From the NCBI GenBank assembly GCA_045646925.1, contig JAZRLQ010000099.1:1-6678 (forward strand): DNA of 6,678 nt, given 5' to 3'. Below the pieces are notes generated by a model that had not been told where the DNA came from, searched no databases, and worked only from the letters and a program-made list of their open reading frames with translations. The first letter of the stretch is position 1. Each line of letters begins with the position of its first letter. Positions 1-5,982 of the stretch are shown here, piece after piece. The stretch is from QALR01 sp045646925. Lineage in GTDB: Bacteria; Bacillota; Clostridia; Oscillospirales; CAG-272. Made by a program: the position numbers and the translations under genes.

Positions 1-163
1 CGGGGATATCAAGCGCGCCGAGTACGAACGGACCGATGAGTACGCCTGCGACCAAGTACGCGGTAACAGCGGGAAGCTGAACCTTTTTCGCAAGTCTGGA
101 CAAAAGCAAACCTGCAAGCAAAGCGATCGACAGACTGAGGAAAATGCTGGCTGTTTGAGTCAT
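1..163 (-). CDS. Cation:proton antiporter, CPA2/Kef type (N-terminal part, runs off left edge)
   Basis: The minus strand encodes 54 codons from ATG at 163 to the window edge, starting MTQTASIFLSLSIALLAG. Residues 5-22 form a hydrophobic first helix. A short basic stretch (RLAKK) follows, then LPAVTAYLVAGVLIGP at 30-45, the pattern typical of the second helix of CPA2 Na+(K+)/H+ antiporters and Kef-type transporters. Proteins of this family sit in the cytoplasmic membrane and exchange monovalent cations for protons. The start is fixed by an in-frame TGA just upstream and an AAGAAGG ribosome binding site about 11 bases before ATG. The gene is divergent from the P-type ATPase and has its own promoter. 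The full domain set (for example a C-terminal TrkA/RCK domain) cannot be seen, so ion and subtype are unknown. Confidence 0.8.
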   Translation of the reverse strand, partial: MTQTASIFLSLSIALLAGLLLSRLAKKVQLPAVTAYLVAGVLIGPFVLGALDIP

Positions 164-165
164 AA

Positions 166-225
166 TTAATCATGCCTTCTTTCAAAATGATTTGATGATC
201 GGCGAGAGTCATTTGTAAAAAGCAC
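166..225 (-). CDS. Possible upstream ORF (19 codons) in the antiporter leader
   Basis: GGAG at 233-236 lies seven bases before a GTG at 225-223. That GTG opens a 19-codon frame encoding VLFTNDSRRSSNHFERRHD. Its TAA (168-166) ends two bases before the antiporter ATG. An in-register TTG at 228-226 is an alternative start. The closely spaced stop and start would allow translational coupling. The peptide is hydrophilic and resembles nothing I recognise, and a frame this short can arise by chance, so confidence is low. Confidence 0.25.
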   Translation of the reverse strand: MLFTNDSRRSSNHFERRHD

Positions 226-248
226 CAAATTACTCCTACCAAAATCGT

Positions 249-277
249 ATTATATCACAACAAACAAAGAAAGTCAA
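249..277 (-). promoter_or_regulatory. Sigma-A promoter of the antiporter gene
   Basis: On the minus strand, -35 TTGACT (277-272) and -10 TATAAT (254-249) are separated by 17 bases. A TGA directly before the -10 makes it an extended -10. Transcription should begin near 242, giving a leader of roughly 80 bases before the antiporter ATG. Confidence 0.85.
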
Positions 278-396
278 GGTGTTTTTTGATTTTCAGAAGA
301 GATTTTCGTTGGTTTTTCAATATCGGCGTTCCGAAAAGCATTCCCTGCGAATCGAGGGGGGTGCGCAGACGGAACTCCGCGAGAATCAGCCATTTA

Positions 397-507
397 CCTT
401 TCCCGGTGGGAGAAGGGGGACCACGATAGTGGTGGATGAGGTGTTTTATCGATACAAAGTACTACCTCATCCGCCTCGTTTCTCAGCACCTTACCCAATG
501 GGAAAGG
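397..507. repeat. Imperfect inverted-repeat element in the divergent intergenic region
   Basis: The outer arms are CCTTTCCC (397-404) and GGGAAAGG (500-507). The inner arms are GGATGAGGT (434-442) and ACCTCATCC (464-472). Each pair is perfectly complementary, so the whole segment can fold into one long imperfect cruciform or RNA hairpin. The left arm also holds a local hairpin, ACCAC-GATA-GTGGT (420-433). From memory it resembles GATGAGGTG-containing intergenic repeats common in Clostridia genomes, but I could not search. Bases 278-396 to its left show no gene or site I can support. Confidence 0.55.
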
Positions 508-570
508 CAAACGGGAGGCCCCCCTATGTGTTCGCGCAAGCGAAATTTCCATAAAAATACAAATTCCCTC

Positions 571-599
571 TTGACAAACGCTATGGTTTGTGGTATACT
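571..599 (+). promoter_or_regulatory. Sigma-A promoter of the riboswitch/P-type ATPase transcript
   Basis: The -35 is TTGACA (571-576) and the -10 is TATACT (594-599), with a 17-base spacer and a TGG before the -10 (extended -10). The start site is expected near 605-607, exactly where the riboswitch aptamer begins, which supports both assignments. Confidence 0.88.
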
Positions 600-606
600 G
601 TTCTCG

Positions 607-696
607 AATAAGGGAGTAATCGACGCTTCGTCGTAATAAGGTCAACAACGTGTTTCCCTCGGGAATCTGGCTTTATTTGAAATGATGAGACTTATC
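607..696 (+). promoter_or_regulatory. yybP-ykoY family (Mn2+) riboswitch aptamer
   Basis: The hallmark GGGAGTA lies at 612-618. Closing helix P1 pairs ATAAG (608-612) with CTTAT (691-695) and brings GGAGTA next to the 3' element TGAGA (686-690), as in the class, where GGGGAGUA faces CAAGACC. A hairpin CGACG-CTT-CGTCG (621-633) follows. A second arm pairs AATAAGG (635-641) with CTTTATT (671-677) and encloses the TCAACAACGTG-like stretch and CTGG (667-670). Known members sense Mn2+ and often control P-type ATPases or other Mn exporters. The gene directly downstream is a P2-type ATPase. Assigned by eye, without a covariance-model search. Confidence 0.8.
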
Positions 697-723
697 TGTT
701 CTGACAGATGAGTCTCTTTTTTT
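687..723 (+). terminator. Intrinsic terminator (expression platform of the riboswitch)
   Basis: GAGACTTATCTGT (687-699), loop TCTG and ACAGATGAGTCTC (704-716) form a 13-bp stem with one wobble pair, followed by seven T. The 5' arm contains CTTAT (691-695), the 3' strand of aptamer helix P1, so aptamer and terminator cannot form together. Ligand-stabilised P1 should block termination and switch the ATPase on. Confidence 0.88.
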
Positions 724-772
724 GTTTTACGGGGCTTTGTGCGCTCTCAATAAAATGTATAAGGAGTTTTTT

Positions 773-3436
773 ATGAAAGAGTACCTGAAATCCTCAACCG
801 AAGTTCTCAAAGAGCTTTCCTCCGACACGCAAGGACTGAAGAAGTCCGAGGCGGAAGCTCGCCTTGCCACAAACGGAAAAAACAAGCTCGTGGAAGGCAA
901 AAAGGAATCCCTGCTTCACAGATTTCTGAAGCAGCTTGCGGAGCCGATGACGATCATCCTCATCATCGCCGCCGTGATCTCCGCCGGCGTGGAGATCTAT
1001 AACGGCGTTGCGCAGAATCATTGGGAATTCCCCGCGGACGTCGTCATCATCATGGCGGTCGTTCTGATCAACGCGATCCTCGGCGTTTTTCAGGAAAGCA
1101 AAGCCGAAAAAGCCATCGAAGCTCTGCAGGAGATCGCCAAAGCGACATCCAAGGTCATCCGTGACGGTCATCAGATCAGTGTCCCCAGCGAAGACCTCGT
1201 CGTCGGTGACGTCATCGTTCTCGAAGCAGGTGACGCCGTTCCCGCAGACGCGAGAATCATCGAATGCGCAAGCATGAAGATCGAGGAAGCGGCGCTGACG
1301 GGCGAATCCGTTCCCGTCACCAAGCAGGAGGATATCCTCACCGCAGGCGCAAACGGCGACGTTGCGCTCGGTGACCGCAAAAACATGGTATTCATGGGAA
1401 GCACCGTCGTTTACGGACGCGGCAAGGCGGTCGTTACCGCAATCGGTATGGAAACCGAAATGGGCAAGATCGCTGACGCGCTTGCACAGGCGCAGGAGGG
1501 TAAAACACCTCTTCAGATGAAGCTCTCCCAGCTCAGCCAGATCCTCACCTATCTCGTCATCGGTATCTGCGTTCTCATCTTCGGCGTTCAGCTCGTTCGC
1601 TACGGCGTTGGCTTCGAATCCGTGCTCAGCTCCTTCATGCTCGCGATCTCTCTTGCCGTTGCCGCGATCCCCGAAGGTCTCGCGACCGTCGTCACCATCG
1701 TTCTCTCCATCGGCGTTACCAATATGTCGAAGCGCAACGCCATCATCCGTAAGCTGACCGCCGTCGAAACCCTCGGTTGCACGCAGATCATCTGCTCCGA
1801 CAAGACGGGTACGCTCACGCAGAACAAAATGACCGTCGTCGATCACTACGGCGACGACGAAAAGCTCCTCGCGAACGCCATGTCCCTCTGCTCCGACGCA
1901 GAATTCGACACCGAAGCCAACACCGCCGTCGGCGAGCCCACGGAATGCGCGCTCGTCAACTACGCGGAAGCGCTCGGTCTCAGCAAAAACGCGCAGAAGA
2001 ACGTTTACGTTCGTATCGGCGAAGCGCCCTTCGACTCCATGCGCAAAATGATGACCACCGTTCACGAGACCGCGTACGGCACGATCACGCAGTTCACCAA
2101 GGGCGCGCCCGACGAGATTCTCCGCCGTTGCACCTCCGCGCTCATCGGCGGCAAGACCGTTCCCATGACCGAGCAGATACGAAAGGACGTCCTTTCCGCA
2201 AACAAGGCGATGGCTGACAAGGCGCTCCGCGTGCTTGCCGTCGCACTGAAAAACCTCGGCGAAGCGCCCGCATCCTACGAGCCCGAAGCGCTCGAAAACG
2301 AGCTCTGCTTCATCGGACTTGTCGGCATGATCGACCCCGTCCGTCCCGAAGTAAAGCCTGCCATCGACGAATGCCGCAGCGCAGGCATCCGTCCCATCAT
2401 GATCACGGGCGACCACAAGGACACCGCCGTCGCCATCGCGCTCCAGCTCGGCATCATCACCGACAAGTCGCAGGCGATCACGGGCGCGGAGCTGAACGAG
2501 ATCTCCGACGAGGAATTCGAGAGCGCCGTCGAAAAATATTCCGTCTACGCCCGCGTTCAGCCCGAGCATAAAACGAGGATCGTCAACGCATGGCGCAAAA
2601 AAGGCAAGGTCACCGCGATGACCGGTGACGGTGTGAACGACGCGCCCTCCATCAAGAACGCCGACATCGGCGTCGGCATGGGTATCACAGGTACTGACGT
2701 TACAAAGAACGTTGCGGATATGATCCTCGCGGACGATAACTTCGCGACCATCGTTTCCGCCGTCGGCGAAGGCAGAAGAATTTACGATAACATCCGCAAG
2801 GCGATCCAATTCCTTCTCGCCTCCAATCTCTCCGAGGTGCTTTCCATCTTCTTTGCGACGCTCATCGGCTTCACCATCTTCCAACCCGTACAGCTCCTCT
2901 GGATCAACCTCATCACAGACTGCTTCCCTGCGCTCGCGCTCGGTATGGAAAAGCCCGAAAACGACGTCATGAACCGCAGTCCCCGTGATTCCAAGGAAGG
3001 AATCTTCGCGGGAGGACTCGGCTTTGCCGTCTTCTATCAGGGCTTCCTCGTGACGCTCATCACGATCGCTTCCTATTTCATCGGTCACTACTTCGAAACC
3101 GGCAGCTTCGAGATCACCGACAGCGTTCACGGCACGACCATGGCGTTTCTCACGCTCGCAATGTGCGAGGTCTTCCATTCGTTCAATATGCGTTCTCTCC
3201 ACGGCTCCATCTTCACCATCAAGGGACAGAACCTCTGGCTCTGGGGCGCGGGCGCGCTTTCTCTCGTCCTCACCTCCGCCGTCGTTCTCGTTGAACCGAT
3301 CGCAAATCTTTTCGGTATGGTCGCGATCGGTTGGGAAGAGTATCTCGTTGCGATGGGACTCGGTCTTCTCATCATTCCGATCGTCGAGATCATCAAGATC
3401 TTCTCCCGTCTGATCGATAAGAAGAGAAATCACTGA
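773..3436 (+). CDS. P2-type cation-transporting ATPase (Ca2+/Mn2+ efflux)
   Basis: An 887-residue membrane pump that couples ATP hydrolysis to cation export across the cytoplasmic membrane. Motifs in order: actuator TGES (176-179); M4 PEGL (300-303); phosphorylation site DKTGTLT with Asp343; nucleotide-binding KGAPD (443-447); DPVRP (521-525); TGD (545-547); hinge TGDGVNDAP (617-625). Ten membrane helices are visible: two before the actuator domain, two around PEGL, and six from about 676 to 876. M5 SN..E (Asn685, Glu688) and M6 N..TD (Asn712, Thr715, Asp716) match the SERCA-like ion ligands, so this is a P2A-type pump rather than a heavy-metal P1B or K+ Kdp type. The ATG has AAGGAG six bases upstream. 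The riboswitch upstream argues for Mn2+ as a physiological substrate; this is inference, and Ca2+ remains possible. Confidence 0.93.
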   Translation: MKEYLKSSTEVLKELSSDTQGLKKSEAEARLATNGKNKLVEGKKESLLHRFLKQLAEPMTIILIIAAVISAGVEIYNGVAQNHWEFPADVVIIMAVVLINAILGVFQESKAEKAIEALQEIAKATSKVIRDGHQISVPSEDLVVGDVIVLEAGDAVPADARIIECASMKIEEAALTGESVPVTKQEDILTAGANGDVALGDRKNMVFMGSTVVYGRGKAVVTAIGMETEMGKIADALAQAQEGKTPLQMKLSQLSQILTYLVIGICVLIFGVQLVRYGVGFESVLSSFMLAISLAVAAIPEGLATVVTIVLSIGVTNMSKRNAIIRKLTAVETLGCTQIICSDKTGTLTQNKMTVVDHYGDDEKLLANAMSLCSDAEFDTEANTAVGEPTECALVNYAEALGLSKNAQKNVYVRIGEAPFDSMRKMMTTVHETAYGTITQFTKGAPDEILRRCTSALIGGKTVPMTEQIRKDVLSANKAMADKALRVLAVALKNLGEAPASYEPEALENELCFIGLVGMIDPVRPEVKPAIDECRSAGIRPIMITGDHKDTAVAIALQLGIITDKSQAITGAELNEISDEEFESAVEKYSVYARVQPEHKTRIVNAWRKKGKVTAMTGDGVNDAPSIKNADIGVGMGITGTDVTKNVADMILADDNFATIVSAVGEGRRIYDNIRKAIQFLLASNLSEVLSIFFATLIGFTIFQPVQLLWINLITDCFPALALGMEKPENDVMNRSPRDSKEGIFAGGLGFAVFYQGFLVTLITIASYFIGHYFETGSFEITDSVHGTTMAFLTLAMCEVFHSFNMRSLHGSIFTIKGQNLWLWGAGALSLVLTSAVVLVEPIANLFGMVAIGWEEYLVAMGLGLLIIPIVEIIKIFSRLIDKKRNH

Positions 3437-3452
3437 TATTGGGTAAAATTTG

Positions 3453-3485
3453 AGCGGGCGATCGCAGATCGTCCGCTTTTTCTTT
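3453..3485 (+). terminator. Intrinsic terminator of the P-type ATPase gene
   Basis: AGCGGGCGATC (3453-3463), loop GCA and GATCGTCCGCT (3467-3477) form an 11-bp GC-rich stem with one G-T pair. A T-rich tract follows directly, 17 bases after the ATPase stop codon. Confidence 0.9.
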
Positions 3486-3505
3486 CCCTTTTGGAAAAGG
3501 GGAAA
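3483..3505. repeat. Pyrimidine/purine palindrome after the terminator
   Basis: TTTCCCTTTT is followed by GG and then AAAAGGGGAAA, a near-perfect dyad with one extra G. A similar palindrome occurs at 5611-5628, and CCTTTCCC/GGGAAAGG forms the outer arms of the repeat at 397-507. It may be a remnant of a shared intergenic repeat. No function is evident. Confidence 0.4.
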
Positions 3506-3530
3506 CGGACAACGAATCTCCGATATCCTC

Positions 3531-3559
3531 TTGAAAAATTGCTTGAAATGCGGTAATAT
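3531..3559 (+). promoter_or_regulatory. Probable promoter of the GH42-like gene
   Basis: TTGAAA (3531-3536) and TAATAT (3554-3559) are separated by 17 bases and lie about 37 bases upstream of the start codon. This is weaker than the other promoters here, consistent with a regulated gene, but no clear operator palindrome or catabolite-response element was seen. Confidence 0.6.
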
Positions 3560-3595
3560 AAATACATAAGACACGAAAAACAGAGGAGGAAGCAT

Positions 3596-5500
3596 ATGCC
3601 AAAGAGTATGATCACGACAAAAAACGGACTGCCCGTACTGAAAATCAACGAGGAAGAGATCCTTCCGTGCGGATATATGAGCTACGCCATCGACAAGGCG
3701 GATTACAGCGGTTTTATTGCAAGCGGCTACAAGCTGATCTTCGTTCCCGTTTACGCCGGTGACAGAGGGATCAATCCGATGAGCGGCATCCGTCCGTTTT
3801 ACCCCGGCTTCTGGGTAGGCAAGGACAGATACGATTTTTCCGCCGTGGAGGAGAATTTCAAAAAGGTGATCGCGGATCGCAAGCCCGGCGATATCTTCAT
3901 CATTCCGAGAGTGATGGTGGAGCCGCCGTCCTTTTGGGAGAAGGAAAATCCCGACGAGCTGTGCAGGGATTTTTCGGGAAAAAGCGTTCATCAAAGCTAT
4001 TCCTCGGACGTTTGGTTTTGCGATACGGAGAAGGCGATGGCGGCTCTGCAGGACTTTTTCACGCAGAGCAAGCTCGACGAATACGTCGTCGGATGGCAGA
4101 TCGCGTGCGGTTGGACGGAGGAATTCATGCGCCCCACGATCTACTCTCTGCAGCTCACCGACTATTCGGATACCTCCGCGAAGGCTTGGCAGAGCTATCT
4201 GAAGGAAAGATACGCCGATATCGGCGCGTTGAACGCAAAATGGATGACGTCTTATCGTACGTTTGACGATATCGCCGTGCCGTCCCCTGCAGAAAGAGTC
4301 TACTTCCCCGAGGGCGCTACGGAATATCCTGCGCCCGTTGCGGAATACAACCGTTTCCGCAGTGTCGAAACCGCGAACGCTCTGTGCGTGCTCGCGCGCT
4401 CGGCAAAAAAGATCACGGGCGGCAATCGGGTGATCGGCGCTTTTTACGGCTATGCGGGCACGAAATTCGGACATGACGCCATTGATCTTGTTCTGAACTC
4501 CCCCGACGTCGATTTTCTCGCAAGTCCGTTTGCGTACGATACGGGGCGAGCGCCCGGCACGGATTGGGTGCTTCAGGGCGTTCTCGGCTCAACGAGACTG
4601 CACGGCAAGCTCTGGTTCACGGAATGTGACGTCCGCACGCATTTGAGCCGACCGATCAGCGTGGCAATGCCTCACGCAAATCCCATCGGCAACACCATGT
4701 ACGACGGCCCGATCTGGTTCGGACCAGACAGTGAGGAAACGAGCGTTCATCAGATGAAGAAAGCCTTCGTCAAAACGATGAGCATGAGCGGCGGTATGTG
4801 GTGGTTCGATATGTGGGGCGGTTGGTTCAAGACGGCCGCGTACATGGACACGGTCAGAAGGTCTCTCGAGCTATACCTCTCGCAATCGAAGGAACGCTCG
4901 GTCACGGAAGTCGCCGCCGTTTACGATACCTACGCCAGAGGACATCACCGAAAGAACGCGAGCCTCGAGGGCTTTCTGCAAACGATCGCGCGCACGGGCG
5001 TTGCCTACGAGCAATTCGCGCTCACCGATATCGACAAGCTCGATCCCGATCGGTTCAAGGCGATCGTTCTCCTGAATACGCACGCGCTCGTTCCCGAGAT
5101 CGAAGCATGGAAGGCGCGCAATCGCTCCGTTCTGTACGTTTCGAGCGCTTTCGCGGAGCCGTCGGAGGACGCGCTCTTCCCCTGCAAAGACGGCAAGGTC
5201 CGCGTCGGCAAAGGCTATCAGGAATACCTCTTCCCCAACGTGCCGTCCTCGCAGGCGCTACGCGAGGCGTTTCTGACGGCGGGCGCGCATATATATAATT
5301 TTACGGAAGATATCGTGTACGCCTACGGAAAAATGGTGGCGCTCCACGCCGCCTCCGACGGAGAAAAGAGGATCTTCCTTCCCGAAAAATGTAAAATCAA
5401 GGACGCGTACACCGATGAGATCATGCAACCATGCGATTACTTCTTCGATTTCGCCATGAAAAAGGGCGAAACGAGGGTGTTCGTCGCGGAAGCGCTCTGA
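3596..5500 (+). CDS. Cytoplasmic glycoside hydrolase, GH42-like (clan GH-A) putative beta-galactosidase
   Basis: A 634-residue protein without a signal peptide or membrane segment, so it probably acts on imported oligosaccharides in the cytoplasm. Residues ~20-430 look like a TIM barrel: the GINPMSGIRPFYPGFW stretch (58-73), then VGWQIACGWTEEF (165-177) with candidate acid/base Glu175 or Glu176, and KLWFTECDVRTH (338-349) with candidate nucleophile Glu343. The aromatic MWWFDMWGGWF (401-411) would lie near the barrel mouth. Residues ~435-570 resemble the Rossmann-like trimerisation domain of GH42, followed by a small beta C-terminal domain. Length is slightly below the usual 650-700 of GH42. 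AGGAGG lies six bases before ATG. The substrate is not readable from sequence; beta-galactoside is the best guess, and another GH-A family is possible. Confidence 0.75.
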   Translation: MPKSMITTKNGLPVLKINEEEILPCGYMSYAIDKADYSGFIASGYKLIFVPVYAGDRGINPMSGIRPFYPGFWVGKDRYDFSAVEENFKKVIADRKPGDIFIIPRVMVEPPSFWEKENPDELCRDFSGKSVHQSYSSDVWFCDTEKAMAALQDFFTQSKLDEYVVGWQIACGWTEEFMRPTIYSLQLTDYSDTSAKAWQSYLKERYADIGALNAKWMTSYRTFDDIAVPSPAERVYFPEGATEYPAPVAEYNRFRSVETANALCVLARSAKKITGGNRVIGAFYGYAGTKFGHDAIDLVLNSPDVDFLASPFAYDTGRAPGTDWVLQGVLGSTRLHGKLWFTECDVRTHLSRPISVAMPHANPIGNTMYDGPIWFGPDSEETSVHQMKKAFVKTMSMSGGMWWFDMWGGWFKTAAYMDTVRRSLELYLSQSKERSVTEVAAVYDTYARGHHRKNASLEGFLQTIARTGVAYEQFALTDIDKLDPDRFKAIVLLNTHALVPEIEAWKARNRSVLYVSSAFAEPSEDALFPCKDGKVRVGKGYQEYLFPNVPSSQALREAFLTAGAHIYNFTEDIVYAYGKMVALHAASDGEKRIFLPEKCKIKDAYTDEIMQPCDYFFDFAMKKGETRVFVAEAL

Positions 5501-5537
5501 GGTGAAGTGGCGCGAAGCAGGAGACGGAACGTTGGTT

Positions 5538-5561
5538 GAACTGACGCTTCGCCGTCAGTTC
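5538..5561. repeat. Hairpin after the GH42-like gene (weak terminator candidate)
   Basis: GAACTGACG (5538-5546), loop CTTCGC and CGTCAGTTC (5553-5561) form a perfect 9-bp stem 37 bases after the stop codon. The downstream sequence GCCTTTCTG has only three consecutive T, so a role in termination is uncertain. It is the first of four hairpins in a row. Confidence 0.5.
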
Positions 5562-5570
5562 GCCTTTCTG

Positions 5571-5599
5571 TAACTTTTCTTTCAAACAAAGAAAAGTTA
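5571..5599. repeat. Perfect 12-bp palindrome
   Basis: TAACTTTTCTTT (5571-5582) and AAAGAAAAGTTA (5588-5599) are exact inverted copies around a CAAAC loop. The stem is AT-rich and lacks a T-tract, so it does not look like a terminator. It has the look of a REP- or MITE-like intergenic palindrome. Confidence 0.6.
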
Positions 5600-5610
5600 G
5601 TAAAATCGTT

Positions 5611-5651
5611 TTCCCTTTTCAAAGGGAACGGGCAACCGCATACGCGGTTGC
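5611..5651. repeat. Two adjacent perfect palindromes
   Basis: TTCCCTTT (5611-5618) pairs with AAAGGGAA (5621-5628). Three bases later GCAACCGC (5632-5639) pairs with GCGGTTGC (5644-5651) around the loop ATAC. With the two hairpins upstream they form a run of four stems over about 115 bases. No gene or terminator tract is associated. Confidence 0.55.
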
Positions 5652-5690
5652 ACTACGTGCCTCATTTTGTCAACTCCTGCAAAATCCGTG

Positions 5691-5719
5691 TTGACAAATC
5701 CGAGAATGTTTGATATAAT
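5691..5719 (+). promoter_or_regulatory. Consensus sigma-A promoter of the leader/GH3 transcript
   Basis: The -35 TTGACA (5691-5696) and -10 TATAAT (5714-5719) are both perfect, with a 17-base spacer and TGA before the -10. The start site should be near 5726. The -35 lies inside one arm of an 8-bp inverted repeat, TTTGTCAA (5666-5673)/TTGACAAA (5691-5698), which might be an operator. Confidence 0.88.
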
Positions 5720-5725
5720 CAAAAA

Positions 5726-5853
5726 TGCAAGATAATTGCTTGATTATTGAGTAGCTCGCATAAGCATACTGCGTGGCGTTTTCGGGTGGGAACTGACAAA
5801 AACCGATCGATGATCCGACCGAAAAGCCGCACGTTTCGTGTGGCTTTTTCTTT
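5726..5853 (+). promoter_or_regulatory. Unassigned structured leader with antiterminator/terminator switch
   Basis: The RNA expected from the consensus promoter begins with a small stem (GATAAT 5731-5736/ATTATT 5743-5748). A hairpin follows with CGCA (5754-ish) and TGCG (5770-5773) around an A-rich loop. GTGGC plus TTTTCGG (5773-5785, one bulged G) can then pair with CCGAAAAGCCGC (5819-5830). That helix encloses about 33 bases containing GTGGGAACTGAC and GATC repeats, and it uses the 5' arm of the terminator, so the two structures exclude each other. This is the layout of a riboswitch, protein-binding or similar attenuator controlling the GH3 gene. It fits no class I know, and it could instead be a free-standing small RNA. 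Confidence 0.55.
5822..5853 (+). terminator. Intrinsic terminator within the GH3 leader
   Basis: AAAAGCCGCACG (5822-5833), loop TTT and CGTGTGGCTTTT (5837-5848) form a 12-bp stem with one G-T pair, followed by TCTTT. It ends about 130 bases before the GH3 start, so it would stop transcription before the gene unless disrupted. Confidence 0.85.
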
Positions 5854-5982
5854 CGGCTTCGGGAATTTCATCCCCGCTCCTTCCGCTTCTTCGCAAGTAT
5901 GTCGAAACGAGTCTTTTTTAGAAGAAAATATGATGTCAGATTGAAACATCTTGAAATATTGCGAACTGAAAGGAATCACAAT

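Noticed and set aside
9..242. A 77-codon minus-strand frame overlapping the antiporter start
   Set aside because: It is out of frame with the antiporter, whose second-helix signature is clear; its composition shows no recognisable domain.
279..648. Short ORFs on both strands between the two divergent promoters
   Set aside because: They cross the inverted repeat, the promoter or the riboswitch, lack convincing ribosome binding sites, and encode no recognisable sequence.
722..772. Upstream TTG start that would extend the ATPase by 17 residues
   Set aside because: That start lies in the T-tract of the terminator; the ATG at 773 has AAGGAG six bases upstream and gives a normal family N-terminus.
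794..4474. A 1226-codon open frame on the minus strand across the ATPase gene, the intergenic region and part of the GH42-like gene
   Set aside because: It is antisense to two clearly conserved proteins, is rich in Asp/Arg/Glu/His in a low-complexity way typical of antisense shadows of C-ending codons, and shows no recognisable domain.
5783..5797. CGGGTGGGAACTGAC considered as a T-box sequence
   Set aside because: T-box leaders carry GGGTGGNACCGCG and are usually longer, with a stem I and a specifier loop; these are absent, and the downstream gene is a glycosidase rather than an amino-acid gene.
5771..5833. Leader considered as a BglG/LicT-type RAT antiterminator site
   Set aside because: The antiterminator-versus-terminator layout fits, but the RAT consensus of about 29 bases with its internal loops is not recognisable.
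5899..5982. In-frame upstream ATG for the GH3 gene
   Set aside because: It has no ribosome binding site and would add a basic stretch (about 28 residues) not expected for the family; the ATG at 5983 has AAAGGA at good spacing.
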